64,000 nt of DNA from Amycolatopsis sp. FDAARGOS 1241 (GCF_016889705.1 NZ_CP069526.1:5084001-5148000), one strand, 5' to 3'. Counted from the stretch's first letter, positions 27,490 through 37,600 are shown. Program-made: numbers and translations. The notes: a model not told the origin generated them from the letters alone.

Positions 27490-27600
27490 CGTCGACTCCT
27501 CTGCTCCGGTTTCATCTGGGTTGTCAGTTCAGAACTTGCAGGTCAACCCCGGCCGCGTCGCGGACGGTAGCGAGACAGTCGTTAAGCCGGCTGCGTCGAA

Positions 27601-27972
27601 CTACGCGTTCTGCCCGATCGCGCGGGCCACGGCCTTGATGAGCGGGATGCCGGTCTGCGGGCCGACGGATTGGAGGTCGAACGTGTCGTGGCCGAGGGCG
27701 ATGGCGAACCGCAAGATCGCGATTTCACGGGGAGAGCGCCTCGGGTCGGGCAGGTATTTCTCCGCTCTGCCCCAGTCGATCACCGCGAGCTTCTGCGCGG
27801 GGATGTAGTCGATGGCCGACCGGACGAACTCGTCGAGCCGCAGCCAGCTGCCGTCGTCGATCAGCAGGTTGATGCCTGCCGACGTGCCCCGCCCGGCGTT
27901 CAGGGCGTAGCGCCGCAGCGCCACTTCCAATTCCTCTTGGGGCAGTTCGGCGGGATCGATGGTCGTCGCCAC
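27601..27972 (-). CDS. 123-residue protein of unknown function
   Basis: GTG 27972 has GAGGAG upstream. The product is soluble: TTIDPAELPQEELEVALRRY, TSAGINLLIDDGSWLRLDEF, VRSAIDYIPAQKLAVIDWGR, SPREIAILRFAIALGHDTFD. No motif is recognised. It lies 111 bases upstream of the 144-residue gene in the same direction, so the two could be cotranscribed. Confidence 0.55.
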   Translation of the reverse strand: MATTIDPAELPQEELEVALRRYALNAGRGTSAGINLLIDDGSWLRLDEFVRSAIDYIPAQKLAVIDWGRAEKYLPDPRRSPREIAILRFAIALGHDTFDLQSVGPQTGIPLIKAVARAIGQNA

Positions 27973-28011
27973 GAAGGCTCCTCACGTGGTTGTGGTCGAG
28001 TGACTGGCCGG

Positions 28012-28376
28012 TCAGAGGTTGTGTGCGGCCGCGTCGGCGAGGTCTGCGATGAGGGCGCTGGTCAGCGCGGCGTCGCACTTGACCCCGTTGCGGCGCTCCC
28101 AGTAGCCCTGTCTTGTCCGTCGGGAACCGCCGTCGGTCCAGTACACCTGATCACCCGCGCGGACACCGGAGTCCCACACCTCCGGCGGCTGATCCCTGCC
28201 GCACCACCCACGGCACCCGCTCGCCGGCCAAGGCAATCCCGAACGGCTTCATGACGTCCTCGGTCGGCACGTACTCAGACGTGTCCGGCGGCGCAAACGG
28301 TGACGACCACACCGTCGCCGCCGGGGTGCTCACGGGGACGCAACAGAACAAGACCGGCCAGAAGGACTCTACGCAT
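28012..28376 (-). pseudogene. Secreted small protein, two frameshifts
   Basis: ATG 28376 opens a signal-peptide-like MRRVLLAGLVLL. A frame change near 28335 gives PVSTPAATVWSSPFAPPDTS, EYVPTEDVMKPFGIALAGER and VPWVVRQ. A second change near 28195 gives VWDSGVRAGDQVYWTDGGSR, RNGVKCDAALTSALIADLAD and AAAHNL before the stop. The three pieces abut without loss, so a recent loss of a secreted protein of about 120 residues is likely. No family is recognised. Confidence 0.45.
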
Positions 28377-28486
28377 GATCTCCTCGTTTCGGGAGGAAGA
28401 TCGCCACCTCCACCAGCCGCGTTACGCACCGCGCCACGTAGCCGTCCGCCGGAGACGGTCCCCTGGTCGTGACCGCACCAGCTGAT

Positions 28487-28684
28487 TTACGACTCGACGT
28501 GGATGTCGACACTGACGTCGTCGGGGTTGAGGTCGAGGGCGGCGGCGATGGCTTCGCGGGCCATGCGAGGTGCGTCGCTGAGACGACGGGCCTGGGTGAG
28601 CCCGTCGACGTCGGGGACGTGCACCATCCACCATTTGCGCCACCATCTGCCTTCGTGGGTAACGGTGACGTGGTACTGCTTCAC
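28487..28684 (-). CDS. HicB-like antitoxin-type protein (orphan)
   Basis: GTG 28684 follows GAGGAGG. The 65-residue protein is KQYHVTVTHEGRWWRKWWMV, HVPDVDGLTQARRLSDAPRM, AREAIAAALDLNPDDVSVDI. The HicB fold pattern (a strand pair with a W/R-rich turn, then VxGxxTQAxxLxxAxxxxREAI) is clear. HicB proteins neutralise HicA mRNA-degrading toxins and often repress their own promoter. No HicA-like gene is adjacent. Many actinobacterial HicB-like proteins are solitary. Confidence 0.55.
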   Translation of the reverse strand: MKQYHVTVTHEGRWWRKWWMVHVPDVDGLTQARRLSDAPRMAREAIAAALDLNPDDVSVDIHVES

Positions 28685-28762
28685 CGCCGTGCCTCCTCGA
28701 TTGCTCGCAGGATCTCGCCGACCACGCCCCCATGGCGACACCCGGCGTCGCACGGTCAGCGG

Positions 28763-29365
28763 TCAGTACCGGCTTCGGTAGCTGCCGGGGTTCTTCCCCA
28801 GGCGCCACTGCGACGGCCGCTGGCCCCAGTACGCCCCGTCATTGTAGGCGTCACGATTGCGCTGGATTCCAGCGCACATCGGGTGGCCGTCGGTGCCGAT
28901 CGGTTCGTTCCTGGCACCCTTCGCACACGGCTTACCGCAGAAGTCGCACCGCACCAGCGCGTCGGCGAGCACCTTCTTCCGGACAGCCGGCTTCTCCCGT
29001 CGCTGCGACGGCTTCGGCTCGACGTATCAAACCTCGACCTTGCTCGGTTTCGCCCGGATGAGGCGTCGCGACGTGGTACTGGCGGCCGACGTGGAGCCCA
29101 CCGACGACGGCAGCTCATCTCCAGGCGCGACGCCGAGCTGCTCGCGGTAGGCCAGGTGTTTGTCTGAGACGCCCAACGGCCTCATCCGACGCGTCCTGTG
29201 CGCGACTGCGTGCCCGGCTGGCAGGACGCAACCTTCGTGGCCGCAGGTCTCCCTCTGCGAAGGCTAACGACAGCCCGCGTGAGGTTCGGCGGCGCGCCGC
29301 TCTCGATGCCCCGCCGGTGCGCGGGTGCAGCCCGCGGAGTTGCACACCTGGATCACCCCGCTCGT
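28763..29365 (-). pseudogene. Cys/His-motif protein broken by a frameshift and an in-frame TGA
   Basis: From a GTG near 29362 the minus strand reads VIQVCNSAGCTRAPAGHRER. A frame change near 29270 gives ETCGHEGCVLPAGHAVAHRT, and MRPLGVSDKHLAYREQLGVA (ATG 29185) follows in the same frame. A TGA at 29029-29027 interrupts that frame. Beyond it, still in frame, come YVEPKPSQRREKPAVRKKVL, ALVRCDFCGKPCAKGARNEP and GQRPSQWRLGKNPGSYRSRY to the stop at 28763. CxxxGCxxPAGH occurs twice and a CxxCxxxC cluster once, so it was probably a zinc-binding protein. Alternatively, the part after the TGA may be a separate 69-residue gene (GTG 28972). Confidence 0.45.
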
Positions 29366-29627
29366 GGCACCCTTGCCCGCGCACGTTAGTCGGCATGATT
29401 CCCGCTCAAGCGGGAACTCCCCCGCTCGCCGCGGCGGCTTAGGCGGTGTGGTCGAGGTCGAATAGCGAGCCCAGCGGGCCGGGGCCGCGCGCAGCAACGG
29501 CCGCGCGACCGGCTGACCGGCCAGGTACTCGCTAGATCAGTGACGTTGCAGTTCTGGCAGGGACGAGGGCATCCTGGAGTCAGAAAGGTGAACCTGGTTC
29601 GGCCTCGCTGGTGCGATACTCGACGGC
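29366..29627. other. Intergenic between opposed genes
   Basis: About 260 bases, nothing recognised. It probably contains the promoter of the minus-strand run. Confidence 0.35.
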
Positions 29628-29885
29628 ATGTCCCGTGGTGCTCTCCTCGCCCGCCACACTCGCATGTTGGTGAGATGGCCGGATGGGGAAGTGACGGAGG
29701 GGATCACTGGTCGCGCGCACGCCGGGGCGTGCCGATGCGGACGGGAGTGAGGTGGTGCGGGTGTTCGCGCCGGATCTGCCTCAGCTGTTCGCGGACGTGC
29801 CGGCGGGCTGGGTGGCGCCGCGCGAAAGTCGGAGCCGACACCGTTCCAGCCGGGTGCGGATCGAGTCGCGGACGCTCGGCCGGTG
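29628..29885 (+). pseudogene. Small hypothetical protein, frameshifted
   Basis: ATG 29628 reads MSRGALLARHTRMLVRWPDG and EVTEGITGR. In the next frame, DADGSEVVRVFAPDLPQLFA and DVPAGWVAPRES continue to the TGA at 29883-29885. Together they look like one short conserved protein with a single base change near 29720. No family is recognised. Confidence 0.4.
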
Positions 29886-29979
29886 ACCACTGGTTCCGGC
29901 GGGCAGCAGCCGCCGACGAGGAGCGTGACCGGCTGAATGCGGATCTGGAGTCGGAACGGCTGAATGGCGGAGGCGGAAA

Positions 29980-30903
29980 CTAGCCGGCGGTCGGTGCCGC
30001 GCCCTGCACGATGTCTCCATTGAGTCCATCCGGGTAGAAGCCGCCGGAGGAGGCTCCTTGCGGATCGAGGTAAACGATGTTGAGGATCTCCGCGGCGCTC
30101 CTGCCGAAGGCACGACCGTGCTCGTCGGTGGGAACCAAGTTGGCTTCGTCCTTGGTGCCGAGATCCTGATCGTCATCAGCGGGGCCGCTGACCGCGTTGC
30201 GGACCGCGGAGATCTTGTGCAGGACATCGAACACCGAGTCGTCCGCGAGTCCTTCGGCGAACAGCGTGGCCCGCACGATCCCGGCGTGGTAGGCCTCGGT
30301 GGCCAGTAGGCCTGCTGCTGCATCCAGGTACGTCTTGTTGGAGATGAACGGTGCCGCGCCCTTGAAGGCCGTGACTCCGACATCTTCGAAGAGGAAGGCA
30401 GCGAAGAGGAAGTTGCGGTCGCTCGCATAGGGATCGAAGATCTCGCCGGGCTTGATCAATTCGGCGGCGGTCGCCGCGGCGGTAAAGCTGTGTTCAAGGG
30501 AGATCTGCGGGCGCGCGACGGCCGTGTCACCGAGCGCGTTGCGGAGGAACGCAACGTGGGCTCGTTCGTCCATGGCGATTTCGCGGGCGATATTCTTGAC
30601 CACAGCACTGCGGAACTCGACCTGGCGACCACCGGAGACCTGACCGGGCTTCCCCGTCCCGCCTACCAGGTCATCCGGTAGTCCCTGACCAGTTGCGCCA
30701 CGAACGTAGAATTCGGCCTCCAGGTACTCCAGGTTGAGTGCAAAGTTCAGGATCGAAGCGTCGCTCGGTCCGTCTTGTCCTGTTGTGGCCGTCGGCGTGC
30801 CGGCTTCGGTGGCTTGGGCGACCATGCGGGCGAGCTTGTCACGATCTTCGGCTGTTTCGGCGCTGCGTTTGATGGCGTCGTCGATGAAGCGATCCTCGGA
30901 CAT
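29980..30903 (-). CDS. Ferritin-like domain protein without export signal
   Basis: A 307-residue paralogue of the protein at 4280-5317. [60 protein letters not shown] and ILNIVYLDPQGASSGGFYPD all align. The diiron-type E and ExxH positions are kept. The N-terminus (MSEDRFIDDAIKRSAETAED) has no Tat or Sec signal, unlike its paralogue, so it should stay in the cytoplasm. ATG 30903 has AGGAG upstream. It is a single gene. A role in iron, oxidative or desiccation stress is plausible but unproven. Confidence 0.8.
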   Translation of the reverse strand: MSEDRFIDDAIKRSAETAEDRDKLARMVAQATEAGTPTATTGQDGPSDASILNFALNLEYLEAEFYVRGATGQGLPDDLVGGTGKPGQVSGGRQVEFRSAVVKNIAREIAMDERAHVAFLRNALGDTAVARPQISLEHSFTAAATAAELIKPGEIFDPYASDRNFLFAAFLFEDVGVTAFKGAAPFISNKTYLDAAAGLLATEAYHAGIVRATLFAEGLADDSVFDVLHKISAVRNAVSGPADDDQDLGTKDEANLVPTDEHGRAFGRSAAEILNIVYLDPQGASSGGFYPDGLNGDIVQGAAPTAG

Positions 30904-31690
30904 CCCAACTCCTGTGCTGCTCGATGGTGACGGTCACCAGAGGCAGTAGCGCCTCCGCGAGGAAGCGCCCCGCGGCAGCGGAGCCCCGCAGGCGAGGCAT
31001 CACCGGCGAGTGCGCTCATGCCTCCAGCCTCACCCCGCCGCGGCGCAGCCACAACCCCGCCCACCGGCTCCGAATTTTGCACGGCGCCGCGGGGTGTCCA
31101 ACGGCTGCCTTGACTTGGGCGATCGTGTCATCAGCGCCGCCGGTGCGGAGCACCGCTTCGAGGCTGGCGATGGCGTTGTCACGACCCGCGCAGAACGGTC
31201 TCCCATGACGGAAAGCCGTCATGGAGCCGGCCGGCTTCTTCGGTGCCGGAGGGTTCGCCGACCTTCTCAGTCGCGCGCCACAGGTAGACGTCGGTGTGCC
31301 GGCGGTGACCATGTCCGGGCGGCGGCTCGAAGGTGATCAGGTGTTCGACCGCGCCGAGCGGCTGCGCTCAGCGCACCAGCCCGAGGTGGACACGCCTTTT
31401 CCACTTCAGTCGGCATCGGTGCACCAGGGGGCTTTGCGAGAAAACGTCAAGGAAGGGTGGAAGCGTCCTTTCCACCGACCCCGACCGCGATCCCCAGCGG
31501 GCTGGACCTGCCTGCCGCAGCAAAACCACAATCACAAAAGAGCACTTCTTCCGAGTGGTTTACTGAACACAAACTCCCGGAATCGGCGGTCGAGCCCGAA
31601 GTCAAAACCGACACGATCGCGGAACATCTCGTACACCTCACGACGTCCAGTGGTAGTGGGTCGGCATCGTTCAACACTTCCGATTCCGAT
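30904..31690. other. Region of unrecognised scraps
   Basis: A minus-frame piece around 31180-31340 (HTDVYLWRATEKVGEPSGTE) looks coding but has no start and no family I can name. The stretch 31520-31680 is noticeably less GC-rich than its surroundings, hinting at foreign origin, and may be the far end of the toxin relic that follows. Confidence 0.35.
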
Positions 31691-32016
31691 CTTCAAGGTG
31701 TATCCAGACCATCCTGGTGGCTGGTAGTCGGAGTCGGACCTCCCGTACTCTTGGCCCCCGTCGCGCAGAACATACGTGTACCCATCACTCCCTGTGCAAG
31801 TTACCGCCTTGCCGCCCTTATTGACAGTTCGGGAAAATCCAGAGCCAGCCACGTTCGCCACGAACTTCGGGCGGTCATGTCGGTTTTCCGATTCGGAACA
31901 GACTTGCCTTTGCTCATATCCTCGTATCTCGAGGACACACCCCAGTTGTTGTTGTGCACCAGTACCGGCGTGCCGCCGGCGATGCTGGTGTAGCGGGCCC
32001 ATGGACGCGCCGACAC
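31691..32016 (-). pseudogene. Polymorphic toxin C-terminal relic (Hint-type junction plus toxin tip)
   Basis: On the minus strand YTSIAGGTPVLVHNNNWGVS is the end of a pretoxin Hint/RHS-type module (the GTPVLVHN motif that precedes exchangeable toxin tips). After a frame change near 31880 comes a plausible tip: RPKFVANVAGSGFSRTVNKG, GKAVTCTGSDGYTYVLRDGG and SDSDYQPPGWSGYTLKI. The large N-terminal part is missing and no stop-free frame joins the pieces. The locally lower GC agrees with horizontal exchange. The toxin activity is unknown. Confidence 0.55.
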
Positions 32017-32585
32017 TCGCGGAGTAGGCGTTTGCCGACCGTGGGCAGGATTGTGAATCTTCGAGCGAATCCTGGGCAGGCGGCACGATCAGCAGCTCGC
32101 CGGTTGGCAGGTCACAGACCGACGGTCAGGCGGTAAACCGAACCCTGGCGCGGAGCACTTGGACGGTCGCCTCCCGCGGTTGTCGCGTTCGGCGAGAACC
32201 CGACCACCAACGACGGCGAGAAGGGCCTGACGCAAGCCCTGCCCGGGGGTCCCGGTGGGCGAAGGCCAATACAACGACGCTGCCTTGGTATTAGGTGACG
32301 ACGTTGTAGCGGCCGGCCGGTGTTTGCTCAGTGACGGTGATGTCCGTCGGGGTCGCTAGTGATGGTGGTGCGGTCCCCGTTGGTCGGGGGGGCCGGCCCC
32401 GCTGGCGTGGGAGGTCAAGCGGCGGCACGGAGTCGTGCCGCCGCGGCAGAACGCGATGGTTGCAGCCGAGCTGCGGTCACGTGGACTGCCGCCTCAGCTC
32501 GGTGGACACTTGGCAGGAGTGCGGTGTCACGCGAGCAGTTTGTACCAGGTGCCTCGGACAAATCGCGGGTGTAGGAGGTCACCTG
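32017..32585. other. No recognised gene
   Basis: About 570 bases. A minus-frame end, DITVTEQTPAGRYNVVT, closes at about 32293 and may be the tail of a lost protein. Nothing else seen. Confidence 0.3.
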
Positions 32586-32956
32586 TGGGCGTGAGGAAGG
32601 AGATGGCCGTGGACACGCACGTCATCTGTCCCAAAACTGATGACCGACCCGCCCGGCCGGACGCACGTGTGGCCGAACGGCTGCGCGAGGCAGCACCGTC
32701 GACCGAGTTGCGCCCTTGGTACGGGCGTGACACCGCGCGGTTCGGCGAGTTCCGCCACCGATGCCTGGCCGAACCGCGCGGGTGCCCTCGACGGCAGGCT
32801 GCGGAACACCTTCGCTTGCTCGCGCGCCAACGCGAACTGACGTCGTTGACCGCGACCTGGAGTGTCCGGCACAGCCAGGCGGCCGTCCTCACCGAGCGGC
32901 CGGTCAGTGCTCCAGCCCGCCGACTTGTTGCGGGCGGCCGAGGACCGAGTGCATGA
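32586..32956 (+). CDS. DUF488-like protein with atypical N-terminus
   Basis: The frame from GTG 32586 (or ATG 32603 after AAGGAG) contains ERLREAAPSTELRPWYGRDT, ARFGEFRHRCLAE, AAEHLRLLARQRELTSLTAT and VRHSQAAVL, the second half of a DUF488 domain (APSTELRxWYGHDPxRFxEF... LLTATKDxxHSQAAVL). The usual first half with VDRLWPRG is absent or scrambled, so it may be a remnant. Its TGA overlaps the ATG of the transporter (ATGA), implying coupled translation. DUF488 proteins are uncharacterised; some are linked to stress. Confidence 0.55.
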
Positions 32957-34131
32957 ACGAGCTAACGCTGCGAGCATCCCGCTTGGGATGGGCGAGATGC
33001 GGACGGGTGGTCCGAGCTCTCAACCCGGGCGTGTTCGCGTTCGTCATGGCCACCGGCATCGTGTCCACCGCTCTGAAAGAAAACGGCGTGCCGGTTGCCT
33101 CGGACGCCCTGCTGGTGATCGGGTTGGGCGGTTACCTCGGGCTGATCGCCGCGTCCGGATGGCGCCTCCTGCGGTGGCCCCACCGGATGCTCGCCGATGT
33201 GATCAGTCCCCGAGGGTTCGCTTTTCTCACCTTTGCGGCCGCGTCGAACGTGCTGGCCGCTCGGCTGGCCCTCGGCGGATGGTGGTGGCCGGCGTCTTCG
33301 CTGCTGATCCTGGGTGTAGCAAGCTGGTTGACACTCGGCTACGGCGTGCCGCTGGGCCTGATCGCCGATCCGCGCCGGCATCCGAGCCTGGACCAGGTCA
33401 ACGGCACCTGGTTCATCTGGGTCGTCGGCACCCAGTCCGTCGCCGTGGCAGCCGCCTCGCTGGCGCCGTTCGGGCCGGACATCATGTTGGCGACTGTGGG
33501 GGCGGTGTGCTGGGCGATCGGGCTGCTGCTGTACCTATTGCTGGCCGGGCTCGGGTTGGCCCGATTGTTGGTCCGGCCGGTCGCGGCGCAGGAGTTGGTT
33601 CCGCCGTACTGGGTGTTCATGGGGGCTGGGGCGATCACGATCCTGGCCGCTGCCCAGCTGCTCGCCCTGCCCACGACTTTATTGTCGCGCGGTGTGCTCG
33701 CAGACATCTCGCTGGTGCTGTGGTCGTTCTGTAGCTGGTTGATCCCGCTGCTGGTCGCACTCGGCGTGTGGCGACACGTGGTGCGGCGCGTACCGCTGCC
33801 ATACGAGAGTGCCTTGTGGAGCCTGGTCTTCCCGGTGGGCATGTACGGCGTGGCCAGCGACCAGTTGGGCCATGCCACGGGCATCCGCTGGTTGGCCGCG
33901 TTCGGCGCGGGCGAGGCGTGGTTGGCTCTGGCGGTGTGGGCCGTTGTTTTCGCCGCCATGCTGGTCGCGGGCGGTCGCTGGCTACGCGGTGACCAGGCGG
34001 TGCGGGGCCGCCACGATGCGAGGCGCGGAGATGCCGGCCCCGTCGAGCCGTCCGGCCACGCTGCCCGGCCGGGGCAGATCGGCGACGACCAGGCGCGCCA
34101 GGTGCATCGGGATACCGACGTCGGCAGGTGA
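32953..34131 (+). CDS. TDT family (TehA/SLAC1-like) transporter
   Basis: The 392-residue membrane protein has about ten hydrophobic helices. It starts LNPGVFAFVMATGIVSTALK, the hallmark of the tellurite-resistance/dicarboxylate transporter family, and later carries VNGTWFIWVVGTQSVAVAAA, PPYWVFMGAGAITILAAAQL and YESALWSLVFPVGMYGVASD. The last 50 residues are hydrophilic. Members export anions, dicarboxylates or sulfite. Its ATG overlaps the DUF488-like stop. It precedes the nar locus by 4 kb, but no shared transcription unit is implied. Confidence 0.85.
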   Translation: MNELTLRASRLGWARCGRVVRALNPGVFAFVMATGIVSTALKENGVPVASDALLVIGLGGYLGLIAASGWRLLRWPHRMLADVISPRGFAFLTFAAASNVLAARLALGGWWWPASSLLILGVASWLTLGYGVPLGLIADPRRHPSLDQVNGTWFIWVVGTQSVAVAAASLAPFGPDIMLATVGAVCWAIGLLLYLLLAGLGLARLLVRPVAAQELVPPYWVFMGAGAITILAAAQLLALPTTLLSRGVLADISLVLWSFCSWLIPLLVALGVWRHVVRRVPLPYESALWSLVFPVGMYGVASDQLGHATGIRWLAAFGAGEAWLALAVWAVVFAAMLVAGGRWLRGDQAVRGRHDARRGDAGPVEPSGHAARPGQIGDDQARQVHRDTDVGR

Positions 34132-34611
34132 CACCAGCGCAGCGGGTGCCGGAACCGCTCACGCGAGTCATAGCTCCGCGTGATGACGAGCCGCAGAGCC
34201 GCTCGTCGGTGTTGGAGAGGTTGCCCGGCTGGTCTGCCTTGTCAGCCTTTTCGACCTCGTGGCTTGCGGGCCACCGAATGGGCCTGCCAGGTTTGCGGCG
34301 ACTTTGCGGCGACGCTGTACGCGGCGGCGGGCACCGGGGTGTGCGGTGTCCGTCGACGACAAGGGCATCACCATCGACTTCTACCGGCCGGAACAGCGGC
34401 CGTCGGCACGGGTCTAACGCAGCAGGTAGACGAGGTTCGATGGGGCCCCTTGAGCGCCGCGGCCCGCACACGCTCGAAGGTCAGCAGCACTTCGAGCGTG
34501 GCCCGGCGGATTCGTCCCAGGCCATTGGTACCACCTCTTTTCCGCCGATTGGCGCTCTGGTGGTTCCCGTCGATTGCGTTCGGGCAACCTTTGGGTGTGC
34601 CCGCGGTGAGG
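34132..34611. other. Intergenic with a possible ORF tail
   Basis: A plus frame ending VDDKGITIDFYRPEQRPSAR V-stop near 34416 looks like the C-terminus of a lost protein; no start or family is evident. The rest, up to the minus-strand SARP gene end, shows nothing. Confidence 0.3.
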
Positions 34612-37600
34612 CTATCCGGCGAGGGCGGCCAGGCGCGGCACCAAGGCTTCGTAGCCGGCTTCACCTGCCGCGGCCAGTGCCGCCCGGGCCGCGGCGGAGG
34701 CGGTGGGGGCGCCCCGGGCATGTAGCAGTTCGGCCTGCGCCCACCGGGCCTCGTGCCGGGCGAGCGGAGCACCCTGGCGCAGCGCCGTACCGATGACCGG
34801 CTCCGCCTCACCCAGTCGGCCTTGGCCGACCAGCACCAGGCCCAACCGCGCCTGCGCCCAGCCGGCGAACAGCGGAATGGGCCGGCCGGCGTGCAGGGAA
34901 TCACGGAAGGCGGCCTCGGCGCGGGTCAGGTCGCCGGCGGTCTGCCAGGCGGTCCCCAGCGCGCGCAGCGAAGCGGCGGTCCACGCCGTGTGCTCGATGC
35001 GCCGAGCGATGGCCAGCGCGGCCCGAGCGGCATCCACGGCCTCCTCATGGCGGCCGAGGGCGGAGAGGGCTTCGCTGCGATGCCACAGGCAGGAGCTGTG
35101 CATTTCCGCGAGGTTGGCGGCCCGGGACCAGGTCAGCGCCGTGTCGATTTCGGCCAGGCCTGCGGCGGGGTCGCCCAGGAGCACGAGGGTGTGCCCATGG
35201 CTGGCGCGTGGATGCCACAACAGCAGCGTCTCGGGTGTGGTCGCGGGCAGCTGGGCCAGGTCGTCCAGCCGGGCCGCGGCCTCGGTGAGCCGGCCGGCGA
35301 GGAGAGCGGCCATCGCCGGCCAGTGCAGCAGCCGTGCCGCGCCATCCGGGTCGCCCGCCAGCCGCAGAAGGCGCTGTGCCTGCCGGAAGCGCTGCCGGGC
35401 GCGATCGAGCCGGGCCAGCCACAGATCGACCAGCGCCCTCGCGGCCAGGGCCTGACCACGGGCCGCGGGGTCATCCCCGGCTTCGGCGATCGCCAACCCG
35501 GCCAGCTGTGCACCCAGGAACGCGCTGAATGACGGCGTCTCCAGGAGGGCCCGCTGAGCCAGAACGCGGGAGCGGTCCGCCTCGGACGGGGCTTCGGCCA
35601 GCGCCGCGTCCAGGTCGCCGCGAGCATCGCCGAGCCGGCCCTGCCGCCGATGCGCCTCACCGCGGATGCGCCACAGCGCGGACCGGGTCTGACCGGGCGC
35701 GGACGCGCCGAGGCCCGCCTCGGTCAAGCTCAGCGCTTCCCCGTCGGCGATCCGGTTCAGCCGGACCCGCGCGGCGTCGGCGAACGCCAGGGCCGCCGCG
35801 GGACCATCGCCACCCGCCGCGAGGTGCGTGGCGACTTCGGCGACGTCTGCGCCAAGCTCGCGCAGTGCCTCCGCGAGCATGAGGTGGCGCCAGAGCCGAC
35901 CCGCGGGGTCGAGGTCGGCGACAGCGACCTCGCCGATGGTGCTCGTGGCCGGCGCCCAGCCGTCGTGGTTCCCCTGCACCAGGCCGGCCTCGGCCAGCGT
36001 GGTCAGCGCGTCGAGAGCGACGGGCAGGTCTTCGCGGGCGGCGGTGGCCAGCACGCTGGGAGGGGTGGGCCGCCCGATCAGCGCGAGCAGTGTCAGCGCT
36101 TCCCGGCTCGCCGCGGGCAGCGACGCCACCGCAGCGCGCACCAGCGGCCCTCCCCCGGCGGTCAACGCCCGGACGCGGGACCGCGAGCTTTGGTCGTGCA
36201 GCCGCCACCGGCCGCACGAATCGCGCTCGATCAAGTGCTGCGCTGCCAGCGCGTCCAGCACCCACAGGACAGTCGCGGGGGTGCGGTCGGTGCACTCGGC
36301 GATGATCCCGCGCAGGACGGGGTCGGCGATCACGGCCAGGTCCGTGTCGGACCACGGAGCGAGGTCCACCCGGCGCGCCAGCCCCGAATCGACGCCGGCC
36401 AGCACCGCCACGGGGTCCGGACGGCCGGACGGTCGCGTGGCCGGATAGGTGGCGATCACCTGTAGTCCCGGCACGCGCTGCCGCAGCACCCGGAGCAGGA
36501 TGAGACTGCTGTCGTCGGCCCACTGCAGGTCGTCGATCGCGATCAGGCAATGAGGGCGGGCTCGCTGCCGAATCGCGCGCAGGACGGCCCCCTCCGCGGT
36601 GGGTGAGTCGGTGTCCCGCGGGGTGCCGTCCGAGGGCGTCTGGGGGCGCGGTGCCGGAATCGAGTGCCGGTGCTTGCCCGGCTCGGCCGGGGCTTCGTGG
36701 GTCTGCAGGGCCCGGAGCAGGTCGGCCGCAACCGCGCCGGAGTCGTCTTGGCGATCGCGATCCGCGCGCACCACCACCACCGGCATGGCGACGTGATCGG
36801 CCAGCTCCTGGAGCAGGCGGGATTTCCCGCTGCCCGGCGAGCCACGGACCAGCACCACCCGTACCTCGCGATCCGCCAGCAGCCCGGCGATGCGCGCCAG
36901 CACCCGGTTCCGCCCCACGAACGGCGTGCTCGACACCAGCCGGTTGCCGTCGGCGGCGAACCCGGGAATGGTCAGCGGCTGGCTCCCGGCCGCGAGAACG
37001 GGGCCGATCTCGTCGCACAGCACTTGCTGGCGCAGCCGCATCGCGACCGCGGAGGGGTCGATGCCCAGTTCGTCGCCCAGCCGCCGCCCGAAGGCATCGA
37101 AACTCGCCAGCGCTGCGGCCCGGTCGCCCCCGGCCGCCAGGGCTCGGACCAGCAACAACGCCGCAGTCTCGCGCAGGGGATGCTCGTCGGCGGCCGTCTG
37201 CGCCCAAGCTAGCGCCGCGACGCTGTCGCCGACCGCCAGGGCAGCGGCCGCCGCACCCTCCAGCGCATCGAGGTGGGCGCGCAGCAGGTGGTGGCGGTGT
37301 TCGACGGCCCAGGCCGCGTAGGCGTCCTCGGCCAGTGGCTCGCCGTGCCACATCGCCAGCGCCGCCCGGAACGCGCTCAGTGCGGTGCCCGGGTCGTGGT
37401 GCAGCTCGGCCTGGCCGCGGCCCACGGCGGTCAGGAAAGCCTCGACGTCCACCCGGCAGCGGTCGTCGCCGACGAGGGTGTAGCCGCCGGAACCGGTCTG
37501 GATAAGCGACCGGTCACCCAGGGCTCGGCGGATGCGGCTGATGAGGATCTCGACGTTGCCGCCGGCGTCGACCGGCGGGTCGGCGGGCCACAGCGCGGCG

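Noticed and set aside
20641..32600. Explaining all the frameshifts as sequencing errors
   Set aside because: The large genes elsewhere (narG, acs, LuxR, SARP, ISL3 transposase) are undamaged, and many relics also show deletions and truncations. Error at single sites cannot be excluded without reads.
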